NCBI RefSeq assembly: GCF_000182565.1
Contig: NW_015971538.1
Location: 268,713 to 332,712 of the forward strand
Reading direction: 5' to 3'
DNA: 64,000 nt
Source: Spizellomyces punctatus DAOM BR117
Lineage: Eukaryota > Chytridiomycota > Chytridiomycetes > Spizellomycetales > Spizellomycetaceae
Shown: positions 45,648-57,310 of the stretch, one piece after another
How the letters are laid out: each line of letters starts with the position of its first letter
Position numbering within the stretch: the stretch's first letter is position 1
Position numbers and translations under genes: made by a program
The notes under the pieces: generated by a model
The model's database searches: none
Told to the model about the DNA's origin: nothing
Seen by the model: the letters and a program-made list of their open reading frames with translations, nothing else

Positions 45648-46135
45648 GACGCGGTAGCATTCATGGCCAACGCGAATTTGAAGTTCAAACACACTATTGG
45701 GATTTCAGATATCACTTTGCTCGCCCAATTGATGGTTGAAATGCATGAATTCGGATATAGCCATCATCTAGACGGTTTGTTCAGTTCTTCCCGTTTGTTT
45801 ATCCACAGTTTGCGCATTAATGCATAGCTTAACCCGCGAACGAGGATTGCAGACTTATTAAAAGCAAAGCTTTACTCGCTGCACTTCAGAGCGCCGAGTC
45901 GTAGCGTATTTTTACCTTGTAAGCTACGCGAAGAAGAGTTAAATAAAAAGCCATATCCTGGTTGCGATGTCATTGTTGACCATGGAATCTTTTAAATCTC
46001 TACCAGTCTCTATTTATACAAAAAAAAGTTTGTACGATATCAGTGAGTCTCACTGACAGGTTTCAACAAATTGTACAGACCATCACGCACACCCAAAAAA
46101 CCCCTTTTCTCTATACATTGGCCCTATCCAGTTCC
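45648..46135. other. Intergenic region, nothing recognised
   Basis: About 490 bases between the creC start and the 3' end of the next minus-strand gene. No gene or RNA structure seen. Confidence 0.5.
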
Positions 46136-47686
46136 TCAAAAGTCATTTCCCTGCAGTAAGAGCTGCCTCAATTGTTCCACGTACATTGTCAACGCCTGCT
46201 TTAGTGGGCTCATATGCTTCATTAAAGCTGGAACAAGTTCCACCCCAAACGCCAGACTTTCCTGCTCGACCATCCGCGTGATATCTTCCGCGGCTTGAGA
46301 TGAGAGTACGTTCCCTTTAGCCCCTCCTAGCAACATTTCCGCCAAAACGCGTAGGTGTCGTGCTGTGGGTGCAGTGCATTGAGGTCGGTCCTCGGCGTAG
46401 TCACCTATAGCAATTAAAACTTCGGCTTTCTCGATTTCTTTATTGTATGTGGTTTGGAGGGTCCGTAGTGCTTGGGTGTGGTTGGAAGGAATTCCTGATG
46501 CCATGTCGTGCATGTCAAGGAATATTAACTTCAGATCTGCAATTTTAGAAATTCAGAAGTGAATAAACAAATGGAAAAAGCCATAATAAAAGTAGATTGA
46601 ACATGATCACACGCACCTTCGATATGAAGAGCAAACTTTTTCAGATTGACCACATCACCCCGAATATGCTTTTGAAGATTCTGAACAGAATCCGGGATAT
46701 CCAAATCATCCTTTTCACCAACATCAAAATCATCATCCCAGCTCTCCAATTTGATTCCCTCATCTTCTTCTTCTTCTTCTGCTCCCACCATTCCACCACG
46801 CCCAAGTCTACGCTCCGCTTTTGCCTTTACGGAAGGTACAAACCACTCATCTGTAGGGTCGTCTTCTAAGAGCATGCTCTCATCATACATTTTTAGCAGG
46901 CCGGTAGGTGCAGATTGGATTCGACGGGGAGATATGTTGCGGTCTGAGGATTTGCGAGTCAATGGATTCTTGCTGTTGTCTTGGGTATTGGCATGTATTG
47001 GACCAGATGTCGGATTTTCATCAGCTAGTATATGCCCCAGGTTGGCCAATGGTGCATGCCGGACATCCGTGAACCCAAACTCTACATCAAAATCCAAATC
47101 CACGTCGTTATCTTCGACTGGAACACCCGAGAATTTGCATTCACCCGTGATGTCCGCCCGTTCTGTACTGCTTACTATTTTATCGGCGCTTGAACGAGTC
47201 TCAACATGTTGGGGACGAAAATTATCACTTGTAGGCGTCGGCTGCTTTACCGGACCCCGCGTAGGTATCCGCCGCTCTATCATAACGGGCGGTTCACGCT
47301 GGGCATTACTTTTCACCGCGGCCAATGCAGCAGTATCTGTACTGAGTACACTCATACTCTGCGCTCGACGTGACGCGGACAATGCTCGCGGCTTCAAAGG
47401 GCCGTCATTTTTCGATCGGGGGCGAAGGTGGACCTGTATTGCGGAGAAGAAGGACGGGACAGAAGGTGTTGCTAGCGTTCCTGATGCAAGAACAAGCTGC
47501 CAAAAGGAGAGGCGAGGGACAACTTTAGTCAGATCGTACAGATTAGAATGAAATATCTCATACACTTTTTGATGGCTTGCAGCGGGTTGACTATACCGAA
47601 CGTCGGATACTTACTGCATTGATGGATTTTTTAGCCTTCTGGCTCTTGGAATTCTTGCCACCATTCTTTTTGCTGCCCAACGCCAT
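46136..47686 (-). CDS. Unidentified acidic protein with WDDDF motif and helical C-terminus
   Basis: Three exons. ATG 47686 opens a Lys-rich leader (MALGSKKNGGKNSKSQKAKK). The intron ends with CTTTTGGCAG just before LVLASGTLATPS. Exon 2 runs to about 46614 and exon 3 starts with ATCTGAAG near 46540. The middle is disordered and basic/Ser-rich with acidic patches, then KLESWDDDFDVGEKDDLDIPDSVQ, a conserved-looking block ending KKFALHIEDLKLIFLDMH, followed by a helical C-terminal domain of about 120 residues ending QLLLQGNDF. I do not recognise it. The W-D-D-D-F block recalls septation-initiation/mitotic-exit proteins, but I cannot support a name. It may be a fungus-specific signalling factor. 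Confidence 0.7.
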
Positions 47687-47862
47687 TTTCTCTATACACT
47701 GATATTGTATGCTAAAATACAGCTTTTGCCCAGTTACTCCGACAAAGGACGCGAAACATTAAATCTTACGTCAGCCGCGACACACATCAAATATGGGGGC
47801 AAGGGAAGCGTAATAGTACAAAAAGTTAACAAACAAAATGAAACTACCTACAGATAACTATC

Positions 47863-50800
47863 CTATGTAACGTTATATCGGAAGACATTGTTTACGATAA
47901 TAGCATCGGCGCCATGCTCCTCTTGTATTCGGACATTAGGAGGACTATCGTTGGCGGATCCACAGGTTGCCAAGATGAGCCCGCTCTCTTTTATCGTATT
48001 GATCAAGATGGGCACTTGGACCTGTAAATGAAGTGGTTGTTAGCAAAATGGCGAGTTGGAATTTTTTGATCAACTGATGCCCACCAATGGCGTTGCCTCG
48101 CAAACGACCCCGAGTAGATTACTGGATTTGGCGAATCGAATAGCCTCTTTTATCGATGTGCAGCGCATGTCCGTTTCTACCGTTTCGGTTCTTTCATCCT
48201 GCGTGCTTCGTAATGGCGAAGATATTCCAGTCTTTGTGTCTTCCAGGTCTATCCCATCCATTCCAAAACCGCACCGAGTTCCAAAGAAGACGCCATAATT
48301 CGGCTGCTTCCAGTTTATGGCCGTGCAAATAGACGGGTTGAACGACATGAAAATGATGGATCGATGGGCAACTTGGTCATACACAATTTGGAGGACAGCG
48401 TCGACGAATGTGTTAATATCGGGAAGGTTTGTCAGATTGCAGACGGATCGCTCGGATGATGTCGGGTACTTTAGGACAATGCTAACTCCAACTGAAGGAG
48501 GCAAGGTCTGAGGATAGCCAATTTAGTTACTCAAGTATTACGTTTTGCGCAAAGAAAAGTTGTTTCCCGGGTACTCACCATAAGAAGTTCGCGAAGGCTA
48601 AAGAACGAATCGTATACCAGCTTTGCCAAATCGCCAGTTGGTAGTCGTTGTGATTGGCTAAGGGCGTACGTTGGGCTCAGCATCGTGTCTATAGAAACAG
48701 TGGACGTTGGGCTGTGTATGTCCGCTGCACCACCAGATCCTTTTGCTCGGTTAAACAGGGCCCGAGCTTGCGAGAATGATACATTGGATACTCCGAGATC
48801 GACATCCTTGAGGGGCAAATGCCATTTCGGATATATAACCGGTACACCGTCTTTTGTTAGCTGAACGATCACCTGTATATACTCTTCCGCCAAGGAGGAG
48901 GCGGTGATGAAGGAATGCACGCCTTCGGTTTTATTCCCGCCAACAACCTGAAAGATGCGAAAATTGGTTAAAAACCTTTTGACACGAAATCGATTGTCGC
49001 AAGGATGCAATGCAAACCTTTGTAGTTTTCCAATAAGTTTCGACTTTTCCGCCAATTGACAGGCTTGGATGCGCAAATGGTTTAACCACAGCAAAGTCAA
49101 ACGATAATTCTCCCACAACCCTTAAATGGGAATCGAAAAGCGGGCATATGCATGGCTCACTTTCTCCAGCGCCATTCCAACTTTTGAGAATCGTCATGGC
49201 TAATTGGGAGGGTAGGACAACACCACGTCCTATGGGCTTTGTTCCAAACGTTGGAAATACATCGAATTGCAAGGAAAAATTGGCAAGGTCCTCAACCAGA
49301 AAGGTGTAGACTTCTAGGTCGTCTTGAAGGGGTAGTATCACACTGTAAGGAATGCCCACCTCTGGCTTGCTACTGATCACCATTTTCAACGACGAAAGAG
49401 GTTGAGATCCGAATAATGAGATGGGCGACTTTTGTGATCCGGCTTGTGTATTTCGAAACGTTACTTGAATATAATGCTTCTTGTCCAGGAACGCGTGGCC
49501 ACTATAGAAACATTCAGATATTAGCCTCCATTTCGGGTCTCTACTTGACGTCGAGTAACACTCACTAGATTCGGAAAGGAATGATAGGGGGTGGTAAGGA
49601 CAAATCAGGGAGCGCGTCGATATCCATGTCTTCGGGATTACTCTCTTCAGAGAACAAACCGCTCGGAGCCATGGGTTTAATCCCTACATCTTGGGCCAGT
49701 ACTAATTCTTGAGATATAGGTGACTCTACACCTTGCAACTCAAGCAATCGGGCTACCCGAATATGACCTCGATATAATGCATACGTCCACGGCAACCAGT
49801 TACTTTCATCTTTGATATTGATCCGACAACCTGCTTTAAGGAGAACTTTTGCGCATTCCAAATGACCTTCTGACGCAGCGTAAAAAATGGGCGTCCAACC
49901 GTTGAGATTGTCTGGCGCATTAACATCTGCGCCATGGTTGATGAGCATTTGCGAAATGTCAAAGTGGCCCTCCCGCGACGTCAAATGCAACGGAAACAGG
50001 CCCTCTGAATTGGCTGTCAACCGTGCACCTTTACTCAGTAGTAGCATCGCAATGTCTTTCTGGCCGTGTTGACACGCGAGATTCAGCGGGATTGGTGCCG
50101 TGGCAGAATGTGGCTCAACTACCGCCCCATGGTCGATTAAAATTTCAACACACTTTGTGTGGCCGCCGGTTATCGAATAAATTAAGGGTGTGCATCCGTC
50201 ATGATCGATCGCGTGGACCTTGGCACCCGATGAAAGAAGATATAGCGCACAATCAGGCCGACCGTACATTGCCGCATAGTGAAGAGCTGTTCGTCCATAT
50301 ACATCCGTTGCCTCCACATTAGCGCCATGGCGGACACATTCCCGCATCACCTCCTGACGTCCGGCAATTGATGTTTCGTGCAAAGATGTGCGACCGCTAA
50401 TATCATCGACAAAATTGCAATCAACCTCGCCCGTTGCAAACAGCACATCCAGACATTCCGTATTGGATTCTACACAGAAACGGAGAAAGCTTCTGCTCAA
50501 AATCTCTCGATCTTCCACTCCCTGCCCCGTAGCACGAACATCCCGAGATCTCTTTGACAGAAATTCTTGTACCCCTAAAACATTATTCGCTTTTAGAGCT
50601 CCTGTGAGCTCGCTTTCTACGTCACCGTGCGTTTCGCCTGTTACCGCCTCCCGAATATTCGCAATGGGATCTACATCCTCTTTGCTAAGCAGGTTTTCAA
50701 GTTCTGCCAAGTGCGTAGTCGCCTGATCTGTAAGTTCTGCGAGTACATCGTTGTTGAAGCAGGGCTGGATTTCAATCTGTCGTGATAGATACAGCTCTTT

Positions 50801-51483
50801 TGTTGACGACTTTGATCGTTTATCCCATTTCTTCAGGATCTTACGAAAACCTGTTGCATTCACCTCGACAAATTTCTTTTTACATCTTGCTGTTAGTGGA
50901 TGAGATATATCAGATGGGAAACATACTAGCGTACCTGCAGTTTAGTGAGATCCCGCTGAAATTGCAAAAATCCTTCCTTGAGCGTCGGGAGGGATGCGCT
51001 GACTTGCCGGCTCTTTCCACTCTGCCATATTCGTTTCTTGTCTATCAGCGAGCGGAGACGAACTTTTAGATCAGCTTCCTTTTGCAAGTAAAAGGCGTTG
51101 ACCTGCAGAGGAAAGTATTGTCAACAGAATTGCCAATGGTTGGCATCACAAGTAGTAGAGTCGAGATACCTTTTCCAACTCTCGTTCAAGCTTGAAGAAG
51201 AAGGCAGTCTTTAGCGCCTGATATTCTTCTGAATGCTTGTCATCCGCTACTCCGAAAGAGACGCCTGGCGGGTTATTCGCCGCTAACGTTGTAAATGTCG
51301 CGTGGGGATCATTGGAGCTTTGGAGAGAGTTGATAATCTTCTTCAAGCCTTTATAGTTCAGGTATTGAGGACCAGCCCAATCCGTCTGTTGGGCTTGAAT
51401 GTACTTTCCGAACTACGTATAGAGGGAATATTTACACTCGGAATATCGACGAAACTCACAACGCACACAAATCAAACCTTCAT
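47863..51483 (-). CDS. PHO81: PHO81/NUC-2 SPX-ankyrin-GDPD-like phosphate regulator
   Basis: First exon is only ATGAAG (51483-51478), followed by a 65-base intron (51477-51413) and FGKYIQAQQTDWAGPQYLNY from 51412, giving the canonical SPX start MKFGKYI. SPX helices continue (GLKKIINSL, EVNATGFRKILKKWDKRSKSS). About six ankyrin repeats follow (50420-49750; GRTALHYAAMYGRPDCALYLL, GCTPLIYSITGGHTKCVEILI). The C-terminal half has VVKPFAHPSLSIGGKVETYWK and a GDPD-like domain (GVVCEATPLV ... GADAIIVNNV) ending at 47863. In fungi Pho81/NUC-2 senses inositol pyrophosphates via SPX and inhibits the Pho85-type CDK. The GDPD part is probably non-catalytic as in the family. Confidence 0.93.
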
Positions 51484-52463
51484 GCACCGTGTTTATTTCC
51501 CCCAAAACCACCAAGTAGCGTACCAAGACTTGCGTGGCGTCAAGGCCTCCACACTAGAGGCTGCTTGAAGCACTTTCTGGTTCAGATTTTGAAGCAAATG
51601 GTTTTCAGATCCGACCAGGAAAAAGCAAAGGCGAATCTTGGGCAGGTCGAACAGTATCCTCAAAGTGGTGGATCCAGCCGGCTAAGGCTTCAACCATCCA
51701 AATTGATTAATAAATAAATCCACAATATAATGACACTTACTCCATTCGACTGCTTACCCAGTCAGCGTCTCTGCTGAATGCACGCGGTCTCCCAGCCAAT
51801 TTGTCTGCGCAAACGTTTACAACGGCCGAGCAATTCCCTTGTTGAGCCGTTTTATCCCGTGGATGGTCTGACGATCAGTGGTCGTCCAAATGGCCCAACG
51901 ACACCAGACGGCGGACATCTCCAACTGCGAGCGATGGGATGGAATATTCAAAATAGGGCAGGTTCCGATGGCAACTATTATGGAACAAAGAGTTTTCTTG
52001 TTCCTGCTCAATATCGGAACATTGTTAGGCCTGTAAAATGATCTTTCTGCAACGGAGTTGGTTGAGTTCAACTTGCCCGCAAATGCCGATTCCAATGCCA
52101 CGGCAAGGTTTCTTCTAGGGCACGTGACCGTCGCCTGACTAAGCCACACACTTGTTCATCTCCGACTGTTACGTACGTGGGAGTAGAGCGACTACCCGCG
52201 AGAGATGGACAGAAGCGTGATCTGATGTTGCACTGATACTCGCCAAAGTTGCGCTTTATCGCTCTATAAAGGGGCAATATAGTAGGATTCAATGAGTATG
52301 ATAGGACTTAATCCTTCTTACGGAATCGATTGAGCAGCAGCGATTAGTTGTTGCGTTATATTAACATCAAGTAACATTTTTGAGTGCTATTAATGCTGCA
52401 GCTGGGGACGTAGAATTTGTTATCTAACTGCCAATCCTTGCAGGTTACATACAGAGTGCACTG
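51484..52463. other. Intergenic region, nothing recognised
   Basis: About 980 bases. Several short open frames on both strands lack any recognisable feature. It contains the PHO81 promoter. Confidence 0.45.
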
Positions 52464-52893
52464 TTACGTAATGATATCACGGAGAGGGTGACGGTTTTTT
52501 GGCAGATGAGGAATGGCGGGTAGATCAATTCTTCCATCCTCAAAAGCAGGAACCCTCAAATCATACGGGTTGCGCTGGATATTATATACTATCGTGGACA
52601 AATCCAGATAGCAGACAAGCTCACCAGCAGGTAGGCTCTTTGTGTAGAGCGTGGGCATAAAGCGGGCTCCACATTCTACTTCAGACCTTAAAAATCCCTT
52701 GTCGAAGGATTCGTTGGATGCCGCAGAAAACCCGATTTTGAGCGGATGTTCCGAAAAGTCCTCACAGAGTCCAATATGCCATCTGCCTGATGCATCCATC
52801 TTCGTGTCCTTTGTAATCTTCTTGTAAATGTTTCCGCTGAGAATCCGCTTCTCTATTTCATCGCTCCCTTCACGAAAAGGGAATAGTTCTCAA
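52464..52893 (-). pseudogene. 5'-truncated copy of an unknown small gene family (copy A)
   Basis: Minus-strand frame reading EGSDEIEKRILSGNIYKKIT and MDASGRWHIGLCEDFSE. It matches the plus-strand gene at 53601-54186 over about 40 residues with one 9-base insertion, then continues with an unrelated C-terminus of about 90 residues ending HPLRDIIT. The residues corresponding to the first 85-90 of the plus-strand gene are absent upstream. It is probably a fragment or a fusion; expression is unknown. Confidence 0.5.
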
Positions 52894-52962
52894 AAAGTCC
52901 AATATGCCACCTGCCAGATGCATCCATTTTTGTGTCCTTTGTAATCTTCAATGTTTCCGTCC
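52885..52962 (-). repeat. Short fragment of the same gene family (copy B)
   Basis: About 75 bases on the minus strand repeat the segment coding ITKDTKMDASGRWHIGL of copy A, lacking six bases near its start. It abuts copy A head to tail, so the locus has a tandem partial duplication. Confidence 0.7.
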
Positions 52963-53386
52963 AATTGCGTATTTGCTAATCATTGGGCGTCCAGACCTGG
53001 GCGTTCCTCTCGTTGTACGAAAGTGAGGTCAATCTGTCATCAGCACGCAAGAGTCCACGGGGAGTGCAGGGAACCCTTTTTGCCAAAACGAGTGAGATGG
53101 AAAGGGGGGGAGATGGAAAGACGTGTTCCGCGTGTCCTGTGTGTTTATAATTGTAATGAAATCATACAAAATTAATAATAAGAAATGCGATTGAGAATAA
53201 CAAATAATCCATAACAATAACATTCTTACCAATATTCATCCCTAGAAGCAATATGTTAGCCATCTTAATAGGAAATGTCATGAATCCATTCCATACTAAC
53301 CAGCAGTCCAAGTCCGTGTGTCACGTCAAAGACAAGACACCCCTCGCAAAGGTTGGACCATCATAGTATAGGTCTTGTAATAACGA

Positions 53387-53427
53387 GTTGTTGTTGTTGT
53401 TGTAATAGAGAAAAAGAAAAGTGCCTC

Positions 53428-53458
<31 letters not shown>

Positions 53459-53459
53459 C
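53387..53459. repeat. GTT and TTTC microsatellites
   Basis: A (GTT)n tract at 53387-53403 and a (TTTC)n tract at 53428-53459, close together in the spacer of the duplicated family. Confidence 0.9.
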
Positions 53460-53515
53460 CTTGTTGCAGAAAGAAAAAGATGAAAGTATTCCCACGTGCA
53501 AGTAGAGGATTCTTT

Positions 53516-53523
53516 TATATAAA
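53516..53523 (+). promoter_or_regulatory. TATA box of the small family gene
   Basis: TATATAAA about 80 bases upstream of the ATG at 53601, a normal spacing for a short leader. Confidence 0.5.
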
Positions 53524-53600
53524 GCATTGGGTCAAGTTCCCCCCGGTCAGCTTGCTGTAGCCTACATTTGAATTTATTGTTAAAAACAAATCATTCAACC

Positions 53601-54186
53601 ATGTACGTAAACAAACGACGCACCTTTGAGAAAGTACCCAACAATGCCGAGTCGGAGGCATACTTTGTGGAAGTTGTTGGGATTAATCCCAACGTTGGCG
53701 GCAAATTCACGTCGCGTGAGTTTGAATAGTCAATGCTCTTGGAGTCTACTTGCCTATTCTCACAGCATTCATAGCACGTAGAGGATGGACAACTTGCGAG
53801 GCTTTTGACCCGGACACCGGGGTTAAGTGCTCTGTGGAAGCCCGTAGGCCCTCTACAGAACGCTTTGCCCTTTGTGCGCGGCACATCGTGGAAGAGAGGT
53901 CTCACCACCTCTTGCTCGTGAGGTAGATAATATCAGTAGTCCAATGAATGGATTTTATGTAGCTGACCTTGTCTTTAGGGAGTGGCTCTCCACATACCCG
54001 TTTCCTGAAGGGAGCGATGAAAATGAGAAGCGGATTCTCACCGGAAACATCTACAAGAAGATTACAAAGATGGATGCATCAGACAGGTGGCATACTGGGC
54101 TTCGTAATGACTTGGTGGATGCTTGGCTTGAGATGCACCCTTTGTCTGAGCTCCTTGACCTCATCTCAGCTTATGATAATGAATAG
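53601..54186 (+). CDS. Unknown 151-residue protein, intact family member (copy C)
   Basis: Three exons by eye: 53601-53715, 53766-53898 and 53979-54186; the sum is 456 bases, an exact multiple of three. The second donor is GTCTCA, so it is less certain. The product has an N-terminal domain with CEAFDPDTGVKCSVE and LCARHI, a Cys-x10-Cys-x13-Cys-x2-His spacing that could bind zinc, then EREWLSTYPFPEGSD, ILTGNIYKKITKMDASDRWH and an acidic helical end. No family recognised. It has a TATA box and resembles copies A and B only from the EGSDE segment to the RWH segment. Confidence 0.55.
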
Positions 54187-54407
54187 ACCTCATTTCTAAT
54201 AAATAAATACCTCATATTCGCTTCTTTCTTGTCCAAAAATATATCCGACTCTACTCAATGCAAATGCTTCATGTCCTGTTTTCCCAATAGCTTCCCTCGG
54301 CCGATCCAGTTCAAGTCGCGCTCTGTCGTGTTACATAAGCATTTGTCCGACCAAAGATTCAGTTTGTTGGGAATTTACACCGTCGTCGACCAGCGAACTT
54401 GCAAAAG

Positions 54408-55862
54408 ATGGCAGCAACCGCCCACCCATCCCATATCGTTGCCGACTACTACAAAACCCTCGGAGTCGACAGATCCGTGGATGATGCTGGCATCAAGAAA
54501 GCTTATCGTAAACTTGCGTTAAAGGTGTGTGGAGGAACTGCCTACCAACGGCTATCGTCAACGACTTTCAATTAATTGGCCTGCCCAGTATCATCCCGAA
54601 AAAAACATTTCTCCAGAGGCCATTCAACAGTTTCTGGCGATTGGTGAAGCCTATGATGTTCTACACGATGGTGAGAGATGGTGGTTGGTTGTTAGGAATG
54701 CAGTGCAGTTTCTCATGGGACGCCCTTTAATAGCCAAAAAGCGTGCAATATATGATCAGTATGGACCCAACGGACTGAAAAATGGGGTTCCAGCTAGAGA
54801 AGGTAAGAAAGAATACGATCACTTTGAGTGCCTCGCTTGGGTTGGCCAATCTACGACCGATGCTGATCGTTTCTTTCTCGCAGGTTTCGAGGGATTTCCT
54901 GGAGGATATCAATATCATGGCAACCCAGAGGAAACGTTTGCCCAGTTTTTTGGAGGGAAGAATCCGTTTGCTGGTACGTTGAGAGCTTATATAGTGTACC
55001 ATCACTGTTCATACTAATAGCCATCCAATATTGCCAGATTTCTTTGCAGTCCACACAGGAGTGCCTGGACCATCACAGGATCCCACCGCCTCTACATTCG
55101 GTCCCAGATTTGGTGGCCTTCATGGCATGAACCGTCCCGCAGATCAAGCAAATCCTCTCACTGGCCCAGTACAAGACCCACCTGTCGAGCATGACCTTGA
55201 ACTAACATTGGAAGAGTTATATTTGGGGACAGTGAAAAAAATGAAGATTTCCCGAAAGGTATATATTATTTCTCAACCAATTTCGCTTATCCGCACTGCT
55301 TCTCATTTTACGCATAAACACAGGTCCTAAACGACGACAACACAACCACAAGCTCAGTGGAAAAGCTTCTCACCATAGACGTCCGTAAAGGATGGCGTTC
55401 AGGGACTAGAATTACCTTCCCACGAGAAGGCGATCAAGGACCAAACAAAATCCCTGCAGATATCGTGTTTATCGTCAAAGAGGCCCCTCATGAGCGGTTT
55501 ATTCGACAAGCAAATGATTTGATCTTCAAGGCGGATATTCCATTGTATAAAGCCCTCACTGGATCCATTGTGGAAATCAAAACCCTCGATGGACGGATTT
55601 TGAAAATCCCAGTCAATGATATCGTGCAGTACGTGAATGTGACCTTTTGCTGGCAATGTCTTTATAGTAGCTCATCGACTGACGAAATTTGGGATCCATT
55701 TTTTTTAGCCCGGATTATACAAAGCAAGTTCCAAATGAAGGCATGCCTCTTTCCAAGAACCCCGACAGCCGTGGAAAATTACTGATTAAATTCAACCTTA
55801 AATTTCCTACATATCTCAACGAAGATCAAAAGAAGCTGCTAAGGGAAGCATTAGCCGTATAA
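54408..55862 (+). CDS. DNAJB13: DNAJB13/RSP16-type DnaJ protein (radial-spoke Hsp40)
   Basis: Multi-exon: 54408-54524, then 54589 onward, with several short introns to the stop at 55862. The J domain has [11 protein letters not shown] and then [11 protein letters not shown]: the canonical His-Pro-Asp is His-Pro-Glu. Diagnostic DNAJB13 features follow: [98 protein letters not shown], and the C-terminal [19 protein letters not shown] and [14 protein letters not shown]. It lacks the Gly-rich linker and Cys-rich domain of type I DnaJ proteins. Animal and algal members sit in axonemal radial spokes, which implies a flagellum. Confidence 0.9.
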
Positions 55863-56045
55863 AGATTCAGTAATTGTGTAAATATAATGTACTCTCCCAT
55901 GAAGCTTCTCGGTTTATTTACTCGTTCATAGCCCTTCCATAGCTCTTAACTACGTCCGTCGCCTAGGACAAGTTCAACTAGAACAAGTACCAAAATCGCA
56001 TATAATACACTCCTTGTCATTTGGCAATCGGCTATTTACAGATAT

Positions 56046-57053
56046 CTAACTGACGAGGATCGGTCGCACCGCCAACGTCGTACACACTATCAAAATGACA
56101 AAATCTATCAGTAAAGCAATGGCACAGCCGTACTCAATGGATGATGGCGTCAAGAGCGTCTAGGTAATGGAAAAAATGATATTAGTCAAGATATCCCGTC
56201 ATCGAACGTTCTCATGTACACACCCCATATGATGCTGCATAGTGAGAGATCATCACGAAACCAAACGGTAGCCATTGCCCACGGTACCAGCCATCGAATG
56301 CAACCATATTCCAGACACTATGAAGAAATATAAATAGGCAGGTCGTCAATGCTGGGATGATAAATGATAAGTACATGCTTTTGAGACGTATGTCGACGAC
56401 AAGTTGAGGTTTACATACCTCCCACAAAAAACACATCCATTCCAGGACATGAATTGCAAGCAAGTATAGCTGGGCCAGCCGATTCAGCCAATTGTGATAA
56501 ATACAACGTCAACCCGCTCATGATTCCAAATCCCAATCCAGTCACTGTTATAGAAAATCAGAATATCGGTATCAAAAGTTATCATGCACAAGTGACATAC
56601 CAAAGGCATTGGCAGGTCGGTTTAATGGAGAGTTTGGAGTCTTTGCAATGATATTTAGACCCTTCTCGGCTTTACTGTAGACAAAAATCAGTTTTCAGAA
56701 ACAATTCAAAATCGTTTTCTACAATGGTTACCATACCTCATGAGTTTGAAGAATAGGAATCTAAACAGCTCTTGTAATGTAACAGCGACAAATATGGTAC
56801 CGACAGGAACATTTTGTAAAGGTTTGATAAGATACCAAAATACAGAAGAAAAAAGGATGGACAAGAGCCAGAAAAATGCACTGTACAAGGTCCCAGTCAG
56901 TTTATCAACATTGTGTGCCCAATATCATGTTTTTACGTACCTTGTCATGAGAAGAATAACAAGCTGAGCATTCCTTGCTACATACAGTAGAAAAACTGCA
57001 AGGGCTGGACCGTAGGCTGTTAACGCATTACCAAAAAAGCTAATAAGCGTCAT
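56046..57053 (-). CDS. APH1: Gamma-secretase subunit APH-1
   Basis: Six exons on the minus strand, all joins in frame. Starts MTLISFFGNALTAYGPALA at 57053; stop at 56046. Hydrophobic segments match APH-1 in order: AFFWLLSILFSSVFWYLI, LQELFRFLFFKLMSKAEKGL, TGLGFGIMSGLTLYLSQLAES (G-x3-G-x3-G of TM4 kept), TTCLFIFLHSVWNMVAFDGW (conserved His of TM5), FVMISHYAASYG (conserved His of TM6) and a final hydrophobic helix. Length about 220 residues is somewhat shorter than animal APH-1. APH-1 is the scaffold of γ-secretase with presenilin, nicastrin and PEN-2, which cleaves type I membrane proteins. Dikarya lack it. Confidence 0.92.
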
Positions 57054-57310
57054 GGAGAGAAAATGGTTTGTTGAGATCGCGGCAGAGAGTCTGGTGCTTG
57101 GTCATTTTGTGGTTTTGTAAGCCGCGTACTGTACGGCTTTGTGTTTTCTTGGTTTCTATTTCTTTAATCTGTTTTTCTACATTCTCTGCATTCATGCAAT
57201 AAACATTGACATTCCACCTCCTCCCAACGAACCATTGATGCACCCACCTCTCCCCATTACACCATGCCCCAAGAACCCACACCCCATACCATAAAACGTA
57301 ACTCCATATC

